NCBI RefSeq assembly: GCF_030272615.1
Contig: NC_081405.1
Coordinates: 651,454,920 to 651,518,919 of the forward strand
Direction: 5' to 3'
Source: Cryptomeria japonica
Lineage: Eukaryota > Streptophyta > Pinopsida > Cupressales > Cupressaceae
Length of the DNA stretch: 64,000 nucleotides
Shown: piece by piece, positions 46,277 through 59,139 of the stretch
Numbering within the stretch: position 1 is the stretch's first letter
How the letters are laid out: each line of letters opens with the position of its first letter
Program-made: the position numbers and the translations under genes
Notes under the pieces: generated by a model
What the model saw: the letters and a program-made list of their open reading frames with translations, nothing else
Told to the model about the DNA's origin: nothing
Databases searched by the model: none

Positions 46277-49191
46277 CTAATTCACAAAACAAATCCATTC
46301 AGCTCTGCTGGGCACACCTCCATTAACAACAGTGAGCAAATAATACCCAGAAGGAGCCACCACGGGGTTTGGTGGGGCCATCAAACCGACCAAATACGAG
46401 CTATTCCGCAGGGCAACGGGTGTGGCCGCCAAAGACAACATTCTCTGGTTCATCGACACCGAATGCGTGGTGAATGGAGGAGCATAAACATGGAAACGAA
46501 TGTTAACCCCGGGTGGTCTCTGAACAGAGAAGCGCACGACGAATTTAGATCTGTAGTTAATTTTCCGCGGAAAAACAGACAGAATACTCGGCCTTATGGG
46601 ATCATAATAGGAATGCAGGTAGTAAGGAATGTATGCTTCGATCCGAAGTTCAGTGGGGAATGGCACGTCAGAGAAATTGTAGCCAAAGTTGGAGTTACTT
46701 CCACCCACAAGAACCCGTCCGTCTGGAAGAACATTTGCAGTGGAATGGTACATTCGAGGGATTTTTGTCGAACCCAATATGCTGAACCGGTTTGCCATGG
46801 CTTGCGTGGGTCTGTAGAGAAATGGGCTCAGAGCAGGTGCTCTCGCATTCTGATAGCCCGCAGATCCCTGTTCAGCGCCGTTGATTATGAGGATTTCACC
46901 AGTGGGGAGAATGAGCATGTCGTTCATTACCCTCGGCCCGGGCATTTCCTCCATTTGCCACACTGGATTTGGGGAAGTGATCTCAATTCTCCCGCAGCTC
47001 TGTAATGCTTGCAGAAATGCCTGGTCATCTCGGGCCCTCGTGAAGGCTCTGTCGGCTGCGCCTCCGCATATCATGATCTCGACCCTTTGGAAATTGTTTG
47101 CATTGTCGAGCGGTAGCATGACGGAAGACCCACTGCTCGGGTAGCTCCTTGACCCGGCACCTGGAATGGTGGGGAAAGTTCTGAGGACCCGGTTTTGGTT
47201 GTAGTCGAGGAGAATGGAATTCCTGTTGGCGAAGATGAAGAGATTGCCGTCGGAAGAGAGATGGAGAAATGGGTATAAGTTGTTCTCCTCGTTTGTGTCG
47301 TGGGTTTGGATCAGAAAGGGTAGTCGAAAGCTCCCCTCGCCGGGTCGCTTGGGGAGAAACTCATAATTAAACGACCTGAAAGAAATCAAGGATCATAATC
47401 AATGAATTACAGTTATCTCATTTTAAAAAAAAGTCTGGGATATATTCAAAGATTTCTAAAAATTGTATGGGCAATTGTTCATTATATAAAGTTTTAAATA
47501 TAATTTAAATTTTTTTGAAAACTCTAGAGATTTTAAATAGATTGAAAGTCTTGCATATTTTTGAGGATCTTGAATTTCTGAATTACATTGAAAGTCTTGC
47601 ATATTTTTGAGGATCTTGAATTTCTGAATTACAGTTATCTTATTATATGGAAGTCTTGGATACATTTAAAGATTCTTGAATTTCTGAATTACAGTTATCT
47701 TATTATATGAAAGTCTTGAATACATTTAAAGATTTCTAAAAATTGTATGTACAATTATTTCATTATATAAAGTCTTAAATACAATTCAAAGATTTCTAAA
47801 AATTGTATGTACACTTGCTTCATTATTTAAAAGTCTTAAATACATTTCAAAGATTTCTAAAAATTGTATGCACAATTACTTATCTTAGATACATTCAAAG
47901 ACTTATGAAAATTGAATACACAATTGCTTCATTATATAAAGATTTTAATGTAGAAACTTATCATGTAAAATTTACATTCTTAAAACAAAAACAAAAACAA
48001 AAACTTTAAAACTAAAAACAAAAATTTTTTCAAGTGAAAAGAATTACTAAATTATCAATTGTTTCACATTATATATAGAGGTCTTAAATAAAAATTGAAT
48101 TTACATTGCTTTATTATATAGAGGTCTTAAATAAACAATTAATTGGTCTATTATAAAGGTTTTAAAAAAAACAATTGAATATACAATTGCTTCATTATAT
48201 ATATATATATAAATCTTAGATACATTCAAAGATTTCTAGAAACTTATCATGTAAAAAGCATATTCTACTTGCATTCTTGAAAAAAAAACTAAAATTTAAA
48301 AACTAAAAACTAAAAAATCTTGCAATGGAAAATTACAAAATATCTTAATCTCACGTCCAATTGCTTTATAATATAGAAGTAGTAAATAAAACTTACTATA
48401 TAAAAATAGTAAATAAAAATTGAATATACAATTGCTTCAGATACCATCAAAGATTTCTAATAACTTATGTAAAACTTACATTCTACTTGTATTCTTTAAA
48501 AAAACCTAAAATTAAAAGACAAAAAAACAAAAAATTCTGAAAATGAAAAGACAAATCTTAGATGCATTCAAAGATTTTTAGAAATTTGTCACGATTCTTG
48601 GAAAAAAAAAAAAACAACAAAAAAACTCTGCAAGTGGAAAGAATTACTCCAATCCGACCTGCGCCCGCCCACGATGATGAGTCGACCGTCGGGCAAGATC
48701 TGGTCTGAAGCATACCATCTTCTGGAGAAGAGCAATGTCGAAGATTCGACCCAGTCGCAGGACGAGTCCGAACATGGAGTGAAGTAGCGGGTGACTCTGT
48801 ACCCGTTGTTCCACCCGCCAGTCTGGACGAGCCTGCCGGTACTATCAAAGGCGCCGGATGAACAGAAAGTGTCGGTGAGGAGGCGCAGAGGTCTCACACT
48901 GTTCGCTGCAATGTCGTACTCGATGGAGTGTGCCCAGCAATCTTCTGTCCCGTTGGTTGTTTGATTATTGCAGGAAATATCAGCTCTCAACATCTTGGAC
49001 GGACCCGCCAGAGTCTGATCAAAGATGACGACTTTGTCAGTGTGAGTGAGCGTCATATGCATTGCAGAAACTCCCGCGTTTTCGACCAGAAGTTCCCATC
49101 TTCCCTCTTGTATTTCTTCTCCTCTTCCAACTATAAAACATACCCAAAATACCTGCATCATGAGCCGCCGAGATGTGATGAATTCCCTCAT
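46277..49191 (-). CDS. aldehyde (glyoxal) oxidase-like copper radical oxidase, secreted, two exons
   Basis: Exon 1 is 49191-48659 and exon 2 is 47375-46277, joined by a GT-AG intron (48658-47376) in matching phase; 1632 nt, 543 residues, the usual size for plant GLOX proteins. The start MREFITSRR, then LMMQVFWVCFIV, looks like a signal peptide and lies about 90 bp below a TATA box; an in-frame ATG at 49161 is an alternative. Family active-site positions are all present: C110 (DTFCSSGA) and Y160 (RRWYASD) for the Tyr-Cys cofactor, Y387-H388 (RMYHSTANVLPDG) and H482 (TTHSVSMNQRM) as copper ligands. Glyoxal_oxid_N covers exon 1 and half of exon 2; the C-terminal part is DUF1929. Family members oxidise small aldehydes to acids with release of H2O2 at the cell wall. 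Substrate here is unknown. Confidence 0.93.
47430..48560. repeat. degenerate tandem repeats filling the oxidase intron
   Basis: Units of roughly 55-75 bp built from aagtcttaaatacattcaaa, gatttctaaaaattgtatg and caattgcttcattatata recur through most of the intron. A near-exact pair of gaaagtcttgcatatttttg units lies at about 47541 and 47591. The array is on the order of a dozen or more degenerate copies. Confidence 0.8.
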
Positions 49192-49276
49192 TTCTTTGGA
49201 GCTCAAATTGTCTGGAATACCATATACTGAAGATATACTTGGCGTAGTTAATTTTGTACAGAAATGGGCTTTTTTT

Positions 49277-49287
49277 TCTATATATGA
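49277..49287 (-). promoter_or_regulatory. TATA box of the oxidase gene
   Basis: The minus strand reads tcatatataga about 90 bp upstream of the chosen ATG (49191). A transcription start about 30 bp downstream would leave a leader near 60 nt. It also argues against the longer frame starting at 49332, which lies upstream of the box. Confidence 0.6.
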
Positions 49288-49419
49288 AGACATCACTGGT
49301 CCCCAACTGTCGTCACATACGGATAAGGTCACACGAGCTCGGAGTCACGGGTCTTACAGCAGACATGTGAGATGCACAGTGTGCTACAGTTTTGTAATGA
49401 CCGAAGAGGATTGAACATA

Positions 49420-50270
49420 AAATGGATTTGTTTTTGCAGGGCTGTCAAAGGTGGAAACTTTTAACTTACTCGGTTGGGGAAAAAATGGGCAAAGATTATT
49501 TGAAACATTGGAAAAATCAGGAAAGTTTTGGCAAAAATCAGTGAAAAATCAGATTTAAAAGACAAACATAAAAGATTGTAGGAAAAAGAAACTGTTTTTT
49601 TTTTGAAAACGAGACTCTTTACCACCCATGACAGAAGATAAACCGGTTGATCCTATTTTGTTCTCATTTTCCTTAAATGTTTTCTGTTCCGATGACTCCA
49701 AAGGGTGGACGGTGGATTGATTGCTTCTTGTTGTTTTATGCTGCTAGATTTCTGAAACTGAGAGCTTGGAAATTTAGGGAACGACAAGATGTATTGTCTT
49801 CTACCTAGGTGGGTACTACGTGGCAGACTGACTTTCCAATTTGCTGCAGGGCACTTCTGTTCTGTTCTGGTTTGGCACTTTGCTGCAGGGCTGGTCTGTT
49901 CTGCATTCATTAAATAGTGTTGTTGTTATCCGTATCTCATGTCTGCAACATTTGAACCGCCAGCAGATTCAATGAAGCGTAGGGCGCTGTGCTGAGTACT
50001 GCAATCTACTTGGGGGAGAGTGTCGTTGCATCATGTGCAACTTTAGAATAAGTTTTTTTTGATGTTCGGCTCTAGCTCGTCTAGCAAGATCAAATCTTCT
50101 TTGAATGTGGGTTATTTTGAAGTTCGCGGCTTAAAACTCTCTTTATAAAGAATATTTAATTAAATTAAAAGCGTTATAAAGAATTAGTTTTGAGGATGAT
50201 TGACATTAAAGATATATTGTATTGTCAAAAGATACTTGGTTTATGTATTTTTTTCCTTGTGCTGTCTACT
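49420..50270. other. intergenic, no gene seen
   Basis: Upstream region of the oxidase gene. A short duplication of gggcacttctgttctgttctgg and tttgctgcaggg-type sequence occurs at about 49836-49900. No gene is supported. Confidence 0.5.
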
Positions 50271-50272
50271 TT

Positions 50273-50345
50273 CATCTTGATGATGGATCACAGAGTGTGA
50301 TCTGAAACGTTGATGTAAAAAAGCTCACACAATCAAATCCAAAAG
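50273..50345. mobile_element. relic related to the foldback element at 30335
   Basis: catcttgatgatggatca, then gtgtgatctgaaacgttgatg and cacacaatcaaatcca, follow the right arm of the 30335-30605 element in order and spacing. No opposite arm is found here. Confidence 0.65.
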
Positions 50346-50397
50346 CTTAGAAACATATTTAAATGGTGCCAACGTCATATATATAAAGTTCATTAAT

Positions 50398-51314
50398 AGG
50401 TTATTTTAGTACTACAAATAAAGTAATCTAGAACTCACATATCTCTGTCAATATATCAAATGCAGATGTTTGGGATTGTAAATTAGTCAATGGAAATAAA
50501 ATATAAGAAAATGCATCCACTAATATTTGGATGGTAGATTGTTTCGATGACTAAAAATAATATGGAATTAAAAACATGGAAATTTGTAGTTCTAGAGAAT
50601 TAATAGGTACACTTGCATTGGACCTAAACATTTTTGTAAATACTCCTATAAGATCCCCTTGTCAACCATAGATGCTCTTAACTTTTTCAAATACCCTAGA
50701 AGACTTTGAGATTAGTGATGGGTGCTACAACCCTCTTTAAACACCCCAAAAGGGGACAAGTGTTGATGATAGCATTCCTATAATTCAAGTATATACACAA
50801 CTTGGAAAACGTCATCTCATAGATCACTTTTGTAGTTTTAGCATTGGTGTTTATGCCTACGACACAAGTCTAAAATATTTGGGCTTTCTGCACTTCTATA
50901 TCTTGTTCTTCTCTATTGATGTCCCCTTTTGAAGTGATTTCAATATCATATCTTGATATTTGAATATTTGCATATCCAAAAAGGGGAAAAAGGAAAGAGT
51001 GTGGTCATTTAGGAGATTATCTTAGTTCCATCTCTTGCTAATATTTTTCATCTTTCAATAGAAACTTGATGAAAATATAATTGGGTGTTTCCTATCTAGG
51101 GAGTTTGTAGTGTGTTAAATGCTTTGGAGTTGCTAGTAATTTTAATAAGACGTATATTTGCTTGGTAGTGTGTGCTTGTGCAATGGACGACAATATGGGA
51201 AAAGAGAATGGATGATATATACTTATAAAGTGATTGAGAAGGGTTGTGTCTACAACATGGGTTTTAGAGAGGAGATTTTGACAATATTAGAGGATTTGGA
51301 ATTAGAAGCCCCAT
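50398..51314. repeat. 0.9 kb direct repeat, copy 1
   Basis: The segment from aggttattttagtac to gaattagaagcccc matches 53730-54656 along its length (for example aaacatggaaattt, gacaagtgttgatgat, gtgtttatgcctac). Copies are 3.33-3.34 kb apart, in the same orientation. Confidence 0.85.
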
Positions 51315-53729
51315 GTAAGGACCTCCATAATAATAAAATCAAATTACACAAAATGCACAAATTAAATATTATTTGAACTGACATGCTCAATAAAATAATA
51401 AAGACATGTTATTAGATTTTGACATAACATTTGAATACATAAGCCCAATAATTAGGCAAACATTAAGAATCTATTTCCTTTACATGAAGACCATAAGGTC
51501 AAAAACAACAAGTATGTAAACTACATAACTGAATCAATCTTGATAGTTACTTTTGCCTTGTGAATTCCACACAAGAACAACACAAACAAGAACATTGATA
51601 CGGTGCTTTACCACCCAATCTCAAAGCATATGCTTCCTAGGAAAATGTATTATAAAGAATACCCAACCTTGCACAAGGATGCCTAGCAATTCAAAACTAA
51701 CATGAGTGATGAAATTTGGCACGCATGATATATCTATATTCTAAATGTTGAAAATGTAACGATATCATGATATGATACAGAGAAAGAGAATGAACAATCA
51801 AATAGCAAGCATTTACTAATTTCCAATAAGCTTTGACCAAAGCATCTTTTTGAGCCAATTATTGACAAATAAGTTTGAAGTAGAAACTTACCCTTCTCTA
51901 TTGCTCCATATACGACACCCATCTAACATCACTAAAATACAAATAGATCAAATCTTACAAAAGAATACATGAGCATACAAAAGCAACATTCCAAATGATA
52001 TCTACATGAAAATTAGGTTCTATTATGATTACCAATTTGATAAAAATCTTTATGATTAAATAAACTAATCATTAAGTACTTCCAAAGATACACTTACTCA
52101 AAGTTGGTTCCAATGTTAAATTTACTAGAAGATTAACTCCCATTTCCCAATCTTTGCTATATCCTTATTGTTGGTTTGGTACCTTATACTTTGTTAAAAT
52201 AAGAGTTTAATTCTACCTAAGTTCAAAAGTAAGAGACAACGTAGTACTACATAACATTATGATTTAATACCCACCTCTTGGCATTCTTTAGCTTAATGCT
52301 TTTCTAGAAGTCACACGCCAATAGATTAATGTATATAATTATATAAATACTTCAAGTGTTTTGACATGCATTTGATGTTAAAAATAAAAGAACTTGAAAA
52401 CAAAGGGACTAAAATGTCCTTAAGATTGCTGTCAATGTGATGAGAATATTTTAATTTGTAATTCAATTGTAAACCCAAGCTAATCAACATTATAATATCA
52501 TTCACAGAGTATCTCAAGATAAGTGGTTCCATTGAAAGGATTCAAAAGAGGTTAATAAAAGCTCTCTATTATTCTTATGTAGAATAAATAAAATAACGAT
52601 TTCATCATCTGAAGATCATTCAATCAATTCATTACTAAATAAGGTGTTATGTCTTATAAATAAAATAACAATTTCATCATCTAAAGATCATTCAATCAAA
52701 TTCATTACTAAATAAGGTGTTATAATCTTATATAAATCTTTCTTATTTTCCACCTTACTTCTTATTCAAGTAATTCAATAATATGATAAACCATAAAAAG
52801 ACTCCTGTTTATATCCCAACTCATGGATTTTTCCTAAAGTAAAACCTTTCAAAAAGGAAAAGCATATATTTATGCATATCAACTCATATAATTATCTATG
52901 ATATACTCATTCATATTAAAACTCAAGTACATTAAAGATTAAAAGAAATTTAACCAATATGATTATAATAAAATGAAGTAATACTAAATAGATATACAAT
53001 AATGAAATTAAAGTCTATATTACCCATATTTACTTATACCTATTGTAGGTATGTTGATTTATCTATTTCTTATAAAATAAATTTAAACTAAAAGTCTATA
53101 AATGAATAGCTTAATAACATTTAAACTAATTCAAGTCTATACATATATGCAAAGTTTCTTAGTAGCCCCTATTATGTTGATTACTTTGATAAAATACATA
53201 TGTATGTAAGTGCGCAAGTTAAACTAATTCTTTGCACCAAGATGCAAAGGTACATGTGAGGAAAAACAGTTTGACATAATGCTTCAAAGAGATCCAAATC
53301 TGTGGAAAAATGTTGATTGCAAAATAAGATTATAATGTACTTGACTTCTCCTTGTGTAGACAAGGCATGCAATCTGCATATTAAAATAGCTTTCGAGGCA
53401 TTTGCATTCAAAATGTGGAATCATAAATATGATATAACAATTGATTCATATTTTCTCTAAATACTATAATGCACAATGCAAAGAGTAAGCAACATAATAA
53501 CACTCATAATAAACTTTTGAAAAATACAAACAAACACCTTTATAATAAGTATATATTGTATCAATTATAATGTTATATGTTTGCAATTGTAGCAAGGTGC
53601 CATGGGAGTATAGTCATTCATAATCAATAGTAAGTAAGCAATTAATCCTTAATTTAATGAAATATATTTGTCGGTTTATTGTATAAGTTAGATTTTGATT
53701 GATAAATTTTTTATTAAATTTAAAAATCT
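51315..53729. other. spacer between the direct repeats, no gene seen
   Basis: AT-rich. Holds a 72 bp-offset tandem duplication (52584-52650 and 52656-52724, ataaataaaataac start). No transposon domain is found, which argues against an autonomous element. Confidence 0.5.
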
Positions 53730-54656
53730 AGGTTATTTTAGTATTACAAATAAAGCAATCTAGATTTTAAGTATCTATTGTTTTCTTTGCATCAATATAT
53801 TAAATGTATATCTTTAGTATTGTAAATTAGTTAATGGAAAGAAAATATAAGTAAATGCATCCAATCATATTTAGATGGTGGATTGTTTTGACGATTACAA
53901 AAACATATGGAACTAAAACATGGAAATTTAAAGCCTTACAAAATTAATAGGTACATTTGTGTTGGGCCTAAAAACTTTTATAAACACTCATATAAGACCC
54001 CATTGCCAACCATGAGTGCTCATACTTTTTTCAAACAGCCTAGAAGAACTCTAACATTGGTGATGGGTACTCCAACCCTCCTCAAACATCCCAAAAGGAG
54101 ACAAGTGTTGATGATAAGCACTCCTACAATTCAAGGACATACAACTTAGAAAATGCCCCTCATAGGTCACATTTGTAGTTTTAACATTGGTGTTTATGCC
54201 TATGGAAGAACTCTACTATATTTAGGGCTTCTACACCTCTATATCTTGTTCTTCCCTATTGATGTCCACTTTTGAAGTGCTTTCAATATCTTATCTTGAT
54301 ATTTGAATATTTTCAAATCTACATAGGAGAAAAGGAAAGAGTGTGGCCATTGAAAATATTGTCTTAGTTTGTTCCCTTGCTAATATTTTTCAACTTGAAC
54401 AATAAAACCTTGATGAAAATATAAATGGTTGTTTCCTATCTAGGGTGTTTGTAGTTGTGCAAGTCTTTGGAGTTGCTAGTAATTATAATAAGATGCCTAT
54501 TTACTTGGTGGTGTGTGCCTATGTAGTAGAGGAAAAAATATGGGAAATGAGAATTCATGACATGTTTAGAAAGTGAGAGAAGGGTTGAGTTTACAACATG
54601 GGCTTTGGAGAGAAGATTTAGGCAACAAAGGAGGATTTGGAATTAGAAGCTCCAAT
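53730..54656. repeat. 0.9 kb direct repeat, copy 2
   Basis: Partner of 50398-51314. Ends at gaattagaagctccaat. Neither copy has clear TG...CA ends or a flanking duplication. Confidence 0.85.
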
Positions 54657-55456
54657 GGGTATAGTGGAGGAATAAAGGTAATAAATGAATCCTATAATGA
54701 AGGGAAGGGAAGAAGATCACAAATGGTGCTAAAAAAATAGAGTATCTTTAAGTTTCAACCATGGGAAGAGTAGATTTATGATAGAGATTTGAAAACATAG
54801 CATGACCTCTTAAGGGAAAAACTTAGTATGGAGATAATGTGTAAAGTGAATGAGATGTGTATTATGCTCAAGTGAAATTGATTAGATATTTTATTTGTGC
54901 CCAAGTTATAATACCCATTGGAAAACATATTAGGGCATCTTAAAATCTATATGTTTTGGCTCATTTAAAATTAAACATTTCTAAAGTTCAAGACCTAAAC
55001 ATGAGAGATACAACTACAATGGTGTATAAGACCAACATTTTCACACATTAAGCTATTAATTTTTTGATTTTAGTCTAATACATTAAGGATAACTTTTAGC
55101 GATTGAAAAAAGGTTTAGATGTGGCTATAAAAAATTTACAAGTGATAGTTTTTAGCTAGGGAATGAGGAAAATGATTCCTAACATTTATTTTGGGATGGA
55201 CACCAAAATACATGTAGAAATACATAGTGGAGATTACAAAGAAGAAAATCTCTAACCTTACATTTTGCTCCCACTTTAGTGGGAGAATAGGTGAAGAAGT
55301 ATATGGAATCAAATTAAAGTAAATCACATTTAATGATTTATTTAAATATATAAATAATATTACAAAATGAAATCTACAGAATAGCTCACACCCTCTTATT
55401 CTCTATTAAATTTTCTTCCTAAAATATAGGGATATTTTTTCTTTACTAGTCTAAAC

Positions 55457-56076
55457 ATGCAAAATAGGAATCAAACCCAATTTCATCAACATGACTCCTC
55501 TCATGAGGATGATGTCTCTTCTTGGGAGGAAGTTGTGGCCCTCACTACTGCTGAAGTTTTTGATCCTCCTATTGTGGCCTCCTATGTTCCTGAGGCCCCC
55601 ACCCCAACTTCTCCTATTTTGCAGCCATGTTCTACTCTTGCTGGACCTGCTTTTGGTGTTGTTTTATCACAACTTGCTGTTGTTTTGCAACAACATCCCG
55701 TTGTTTTGCAAAAACCTCCCGATGTTATGTTAGAACACTTTGTTAACACTACTAATTATAGCCCTATGGGGTCCCTCCCGATTGATCTCTCTTTGGATGG
55801 TCCTAATGACAACATCGCCTGGACAATGGTTTCTAACAAGCGGAAGGGGAAGTCTTCTCCCCTCCCCCAAAACCCCCTATGTCTGGGTTTGGGCGTCTCT
55901 CGCCTTCCTTGATTGAGGTTTTGGGTGTTATCCATTTTGACAGGGTTTTCTTTGGCCCATCTGACTATGTTTTAACATCATGTTTTTGGTGTTGTTTGTT
56001 TGAGGCTGATAGTCTTTGACTATGTAAAGGGTCAATGTCCTAGTTAACACTGCTTTAATAATAAAAAAACATTCAT
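55457..56076 (+). pseudogene. LINE-derived relic: ORF1-like fragment with 3' tail
   Basis: A 151-codon frame (55457-55912) is rich in Pro, Val and Leu with repeats (AVVLQQHP, VVLQKPP) and ends in NIAWTMVSNKRKGKSS, a form seen at the end of plant LINE ORF1 and related gag proteins. After the stop, about 140 bp lead to tgctttaataataaaaaaac, a LINE-like 3' end with a short A-rich tail. ORF2 is absent, so it is an internally deleted copy or non-autonomous derivative. No target duplication was found. Confidence 0.5.
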
Positions 56077-56159
56077 TGGAGAACAAACAATTAGGCTCAG
56101 CTTTAGTCCCTTAGGAGACCTAACACTTGGTTTGATTATTCTCTTTTTATTGTTGATGA

Positions 56160-57269
56160 TGTTAGGAACCGGGAAGGACAACTGAGAGGGGGGGGGGTGA
56201 ATAAGTTGTGAAACAGTTGTCAATAAATTATAATCCAAATGCAAATTATTCCAACTTAAACTTAGTGCCGGTAAACCAAATTTAAATACTGGTAAGATAG
56301 ATTAACAATTATAATAGTACCGGTATAACTTAATGCATGAAACAGAAAGAGAAACAACATCCACAACACATGACACAAAGATTTTGACGTGGAAACCCTG
56401 TAAGGGGAAAAACAACAGTGGGAAACCTTACCCACAATCAGATGATACTACTGCAAATAGTAAGTGTATACAAATGGGGCCTGCACATGCAGAGAGGCCA
56501 ACCGCCTAGAGCTCACTGCTCAATCACAAAATAGGATTCACACTGACTATACAATTGGATGGTTAAATCCAATAACAATGTATTGCTTCAGAATAGCATC
56601 TGCAATGCTGGATTCGGTACCGGTTTAAGCTCTGAACATGAGTACCAAACACCTTCATAACCTTCCTTCAACCTTCAGCTAATGTCTGCGTGATTCACAC
56701 AAGGATCTGCTTATTTTCACTCTTCAATATTCGCACACACTCATAATGATCGATCTTCAATAAGATCTTACAATCATTTATACAAAACCTAAGACCTATA
56801 CATGAGGTCAGCTAACTAAAGATATTGCAATTAAATCAATTACAAATAAGTCTTGATGCGATACAATATGTCGGCTCGATGCATTTACCACATTATCCAA
56901 TCAATAAACCATTTCCAAGACGTGCCGTGCTGATCTGGAATAGATATCATGTACCGATCCATAACCTAGACCTATCTGCCGGTTAAGACAAATATGTCAA
57001 CCCGATTAGACCAATAAACAAAACACCAAATCCAAACATCCAATCTATGTCTTCGACATAACCAAATGATCTCCAGATGATACTAAGTTATCATCATTGC
57101 TGGTGAACAATATAATCTACTGGTGAAGCATATACCGGTGACTGTGCATAAGCCACTAACCATACAATGTGCCGGTTAAACAATAAACCAATATAACCAT
57201 AGTGCCAAATCAATAATGTAGATCTCCAAGAAGATAAGTGTTGACATCAATGACAAAACCAATGCAACA
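56160..57269 (-). mobile_element. candidate solo LTR of a Copia-type element
   Basis: The plus strand starts TGTTAGGAACC and ends CCAATGCAACA; flanks are gatga and catga, a 4-of-5 match for a target duplication. Near its left end, acgtggaaaccctgtaagg and ggaaaaac (about 56388-56415) give the Copia GGTTTTTCCC/GGGTTTCC motif on the minus strand. No primer-binding site or polypurine tract adjoins either side. Confidence 0.6.
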
Positions 57270-57587
57270 CATGACAAAGTCATCCATAATACAAATAAAT
57301 GATTGGATAATAGTATAGATATGAAAATGCAAGAACTATGTTAAAGATGTAACATTAAAAATAATCAACATAAATAGACAAATACAAATTTGAGAATCAA
57401 CTAATATGTACAAAACTGGAAATGAAGTGTAGAGAGGCTCTTGTGACAATAAACAAAGCTTAAAATCGTGACTCTATAGCCAGGTGTCATAGTCTTGACA
57501 TGTGTCCATATGTAAATAGGTGTCGAAACCGACCTCAGGAGCCTCCAAACTATCTTCTTATCAAAATTTAGGTCAAATCACTAGGAC

Positions 57588-57634
57588 TATGGTGCTAGGC
57601 ACCATAGACCAGGTGGACTAGGGTGCTAGGCACC
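57588..57634. repeat. two copies of a perfect short hairpin
   Basis: ggtgctaggcacc occurs at 57591-57603 and 57622-57634. The first extends to a perfect 19 bp palindrome, tatggtgctaggcaccata (57588-57606). Confidence 0.85.
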
Positions 57635-57699
57635 GTATACCATGCCTTTTCTGCTAAATTTGGTCTACTAGCCTCTGCTTTTATCTTCACTATGCTCCT

Positions 57700-59139
57700 G
57701 TACCTACAGAATGAGTCTAGAACATGCTCCTAATCTTACTAATGCACAAAAGAAGAGGAAAATGGTGTTGGGATGTATAGGGGCTTGCCCAACTCATACC
57801 CTAGGTAGGTGATGACCTCCACTACAACAATGATGAAAAGAAAGATTACCCTTGGTAAGGTAGAGGCTAAATATAAAGGAAATGGTGAAATGAAATGATT
57901 ATACCTTTGATTTATGATGCAATGATCTTTAGATAAGCCCTCTAAGTGTTGATGCAATAACATGATAAACCATAACAAAATCTATCTTGAAAACATATTG
58001 GAAGACAACCTATTGTAGTTTGATTCTCATTGTACCCAGTTATGCTCTTGAATGAAGAATATTTGCTCTTGAATTGGAATGAAATCCAATGTAAGGGTGA
58101 ATATGATAATAATGAATTAGGAATGATGTCTTGTATAGGTTTCTCAAGGTATTTTTTCATGTAGGAAGACTTTCAATGGTCATATCTAAATTTTGAGACT
58201 AGATTCCACAATAATAAGGCCAACATGTTAATCTCCAAAATTTTAGCAAAAAAGTATCAATCACTATTCACTTTTGAACAATGACCCAACAAAATAGGCC
58301 CCACTTTTAGGGTAAGTGCTCCAAGATGGGGGACCAAAAAGGGGCCTTAAGATTCTATTCTTTTTTTTGAAATCAACAAAGTCTAAACTTTGACGAGAAA
58401 TTGAAGATGGTCACACTCAAAATTTGAAGATGCAAATTTAATAAGAGTTTTAAAGTTTAAAATCTACTTTCTAAACTGCTAATTTTTTTTTTAAAATGGT
58501 GGAGATAAAGGGTTTCAAAAAGGGAGGCCACACAAAGTGGTCCTATTTTTTTCAAAAAAATATGACATAGCGTTTGTTGTGCCCCACCCTAAAATGTTAA
58601 CTATTTTTTAGAATTTCAAACATTTCTCGTGTGAGAAATTAGCTAATACCATGTACTTTATGTCAAATTTTCTAGCTAATTTTTAAAAGAATATATTAGT
58701 TTTTGAAGTGGACACATCCTGAAAAATAGAAATTTGAGCATGCTCCCCACTAAAAATTTGGAAAACTAATCGCTTTTTTTTCAATAAATGTAGAATGGTC
58801 TCCAATTTAAAAAAAAATGCAATTTGTTTCAAAATTTGATTTGTAAAAAACTATAACCAAAATAGCACATGTTGGTTTTTGACAAAAAATGAACACACCA
58901 ACAAAATAAATTAAAGATTGAAAATCTTAACCTAATCAAAACATGAAAAAAATTATATGGTTATATTGCTAAGAGAGAGCTTAACATCATCATGGTATCT
59001 TTTTATTTGAATTGAAACATATGCAAACCTAATGGATAACATGACCCAAAATATGTGAATTTTTTTAATCTAAATTTAAAAATACATGTCTTGAGCATGA
59101 AATGTGTTGAGAAAAATGGTGTCTCAACCTTGCATTTAT
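57700..59139. other. intergenic, no gene seen
   Basis: AT-rich sequence with many A/T runs. Frames at 57739-57978 and 57942-58160 have no recognised motif. Confidence 0.5.

Noticed and set aside
46250-47005. 251-codon plus-strand frame
   Set aside because: Antisense shadow of oxidase exon 2, whose catalytic motifs are clear on the minus strand.
48558-48848. 96-codon frame overlapping oxidase exon 1
   Set aside because: Out-of-frame shadow of the exon running into intron sequence.
50398-54656. LTR pair of a 4.3 kb retrotransposon
   Set aside because: No TG...CA ends, target duplication, primer-binding site or coding domain between the copies.
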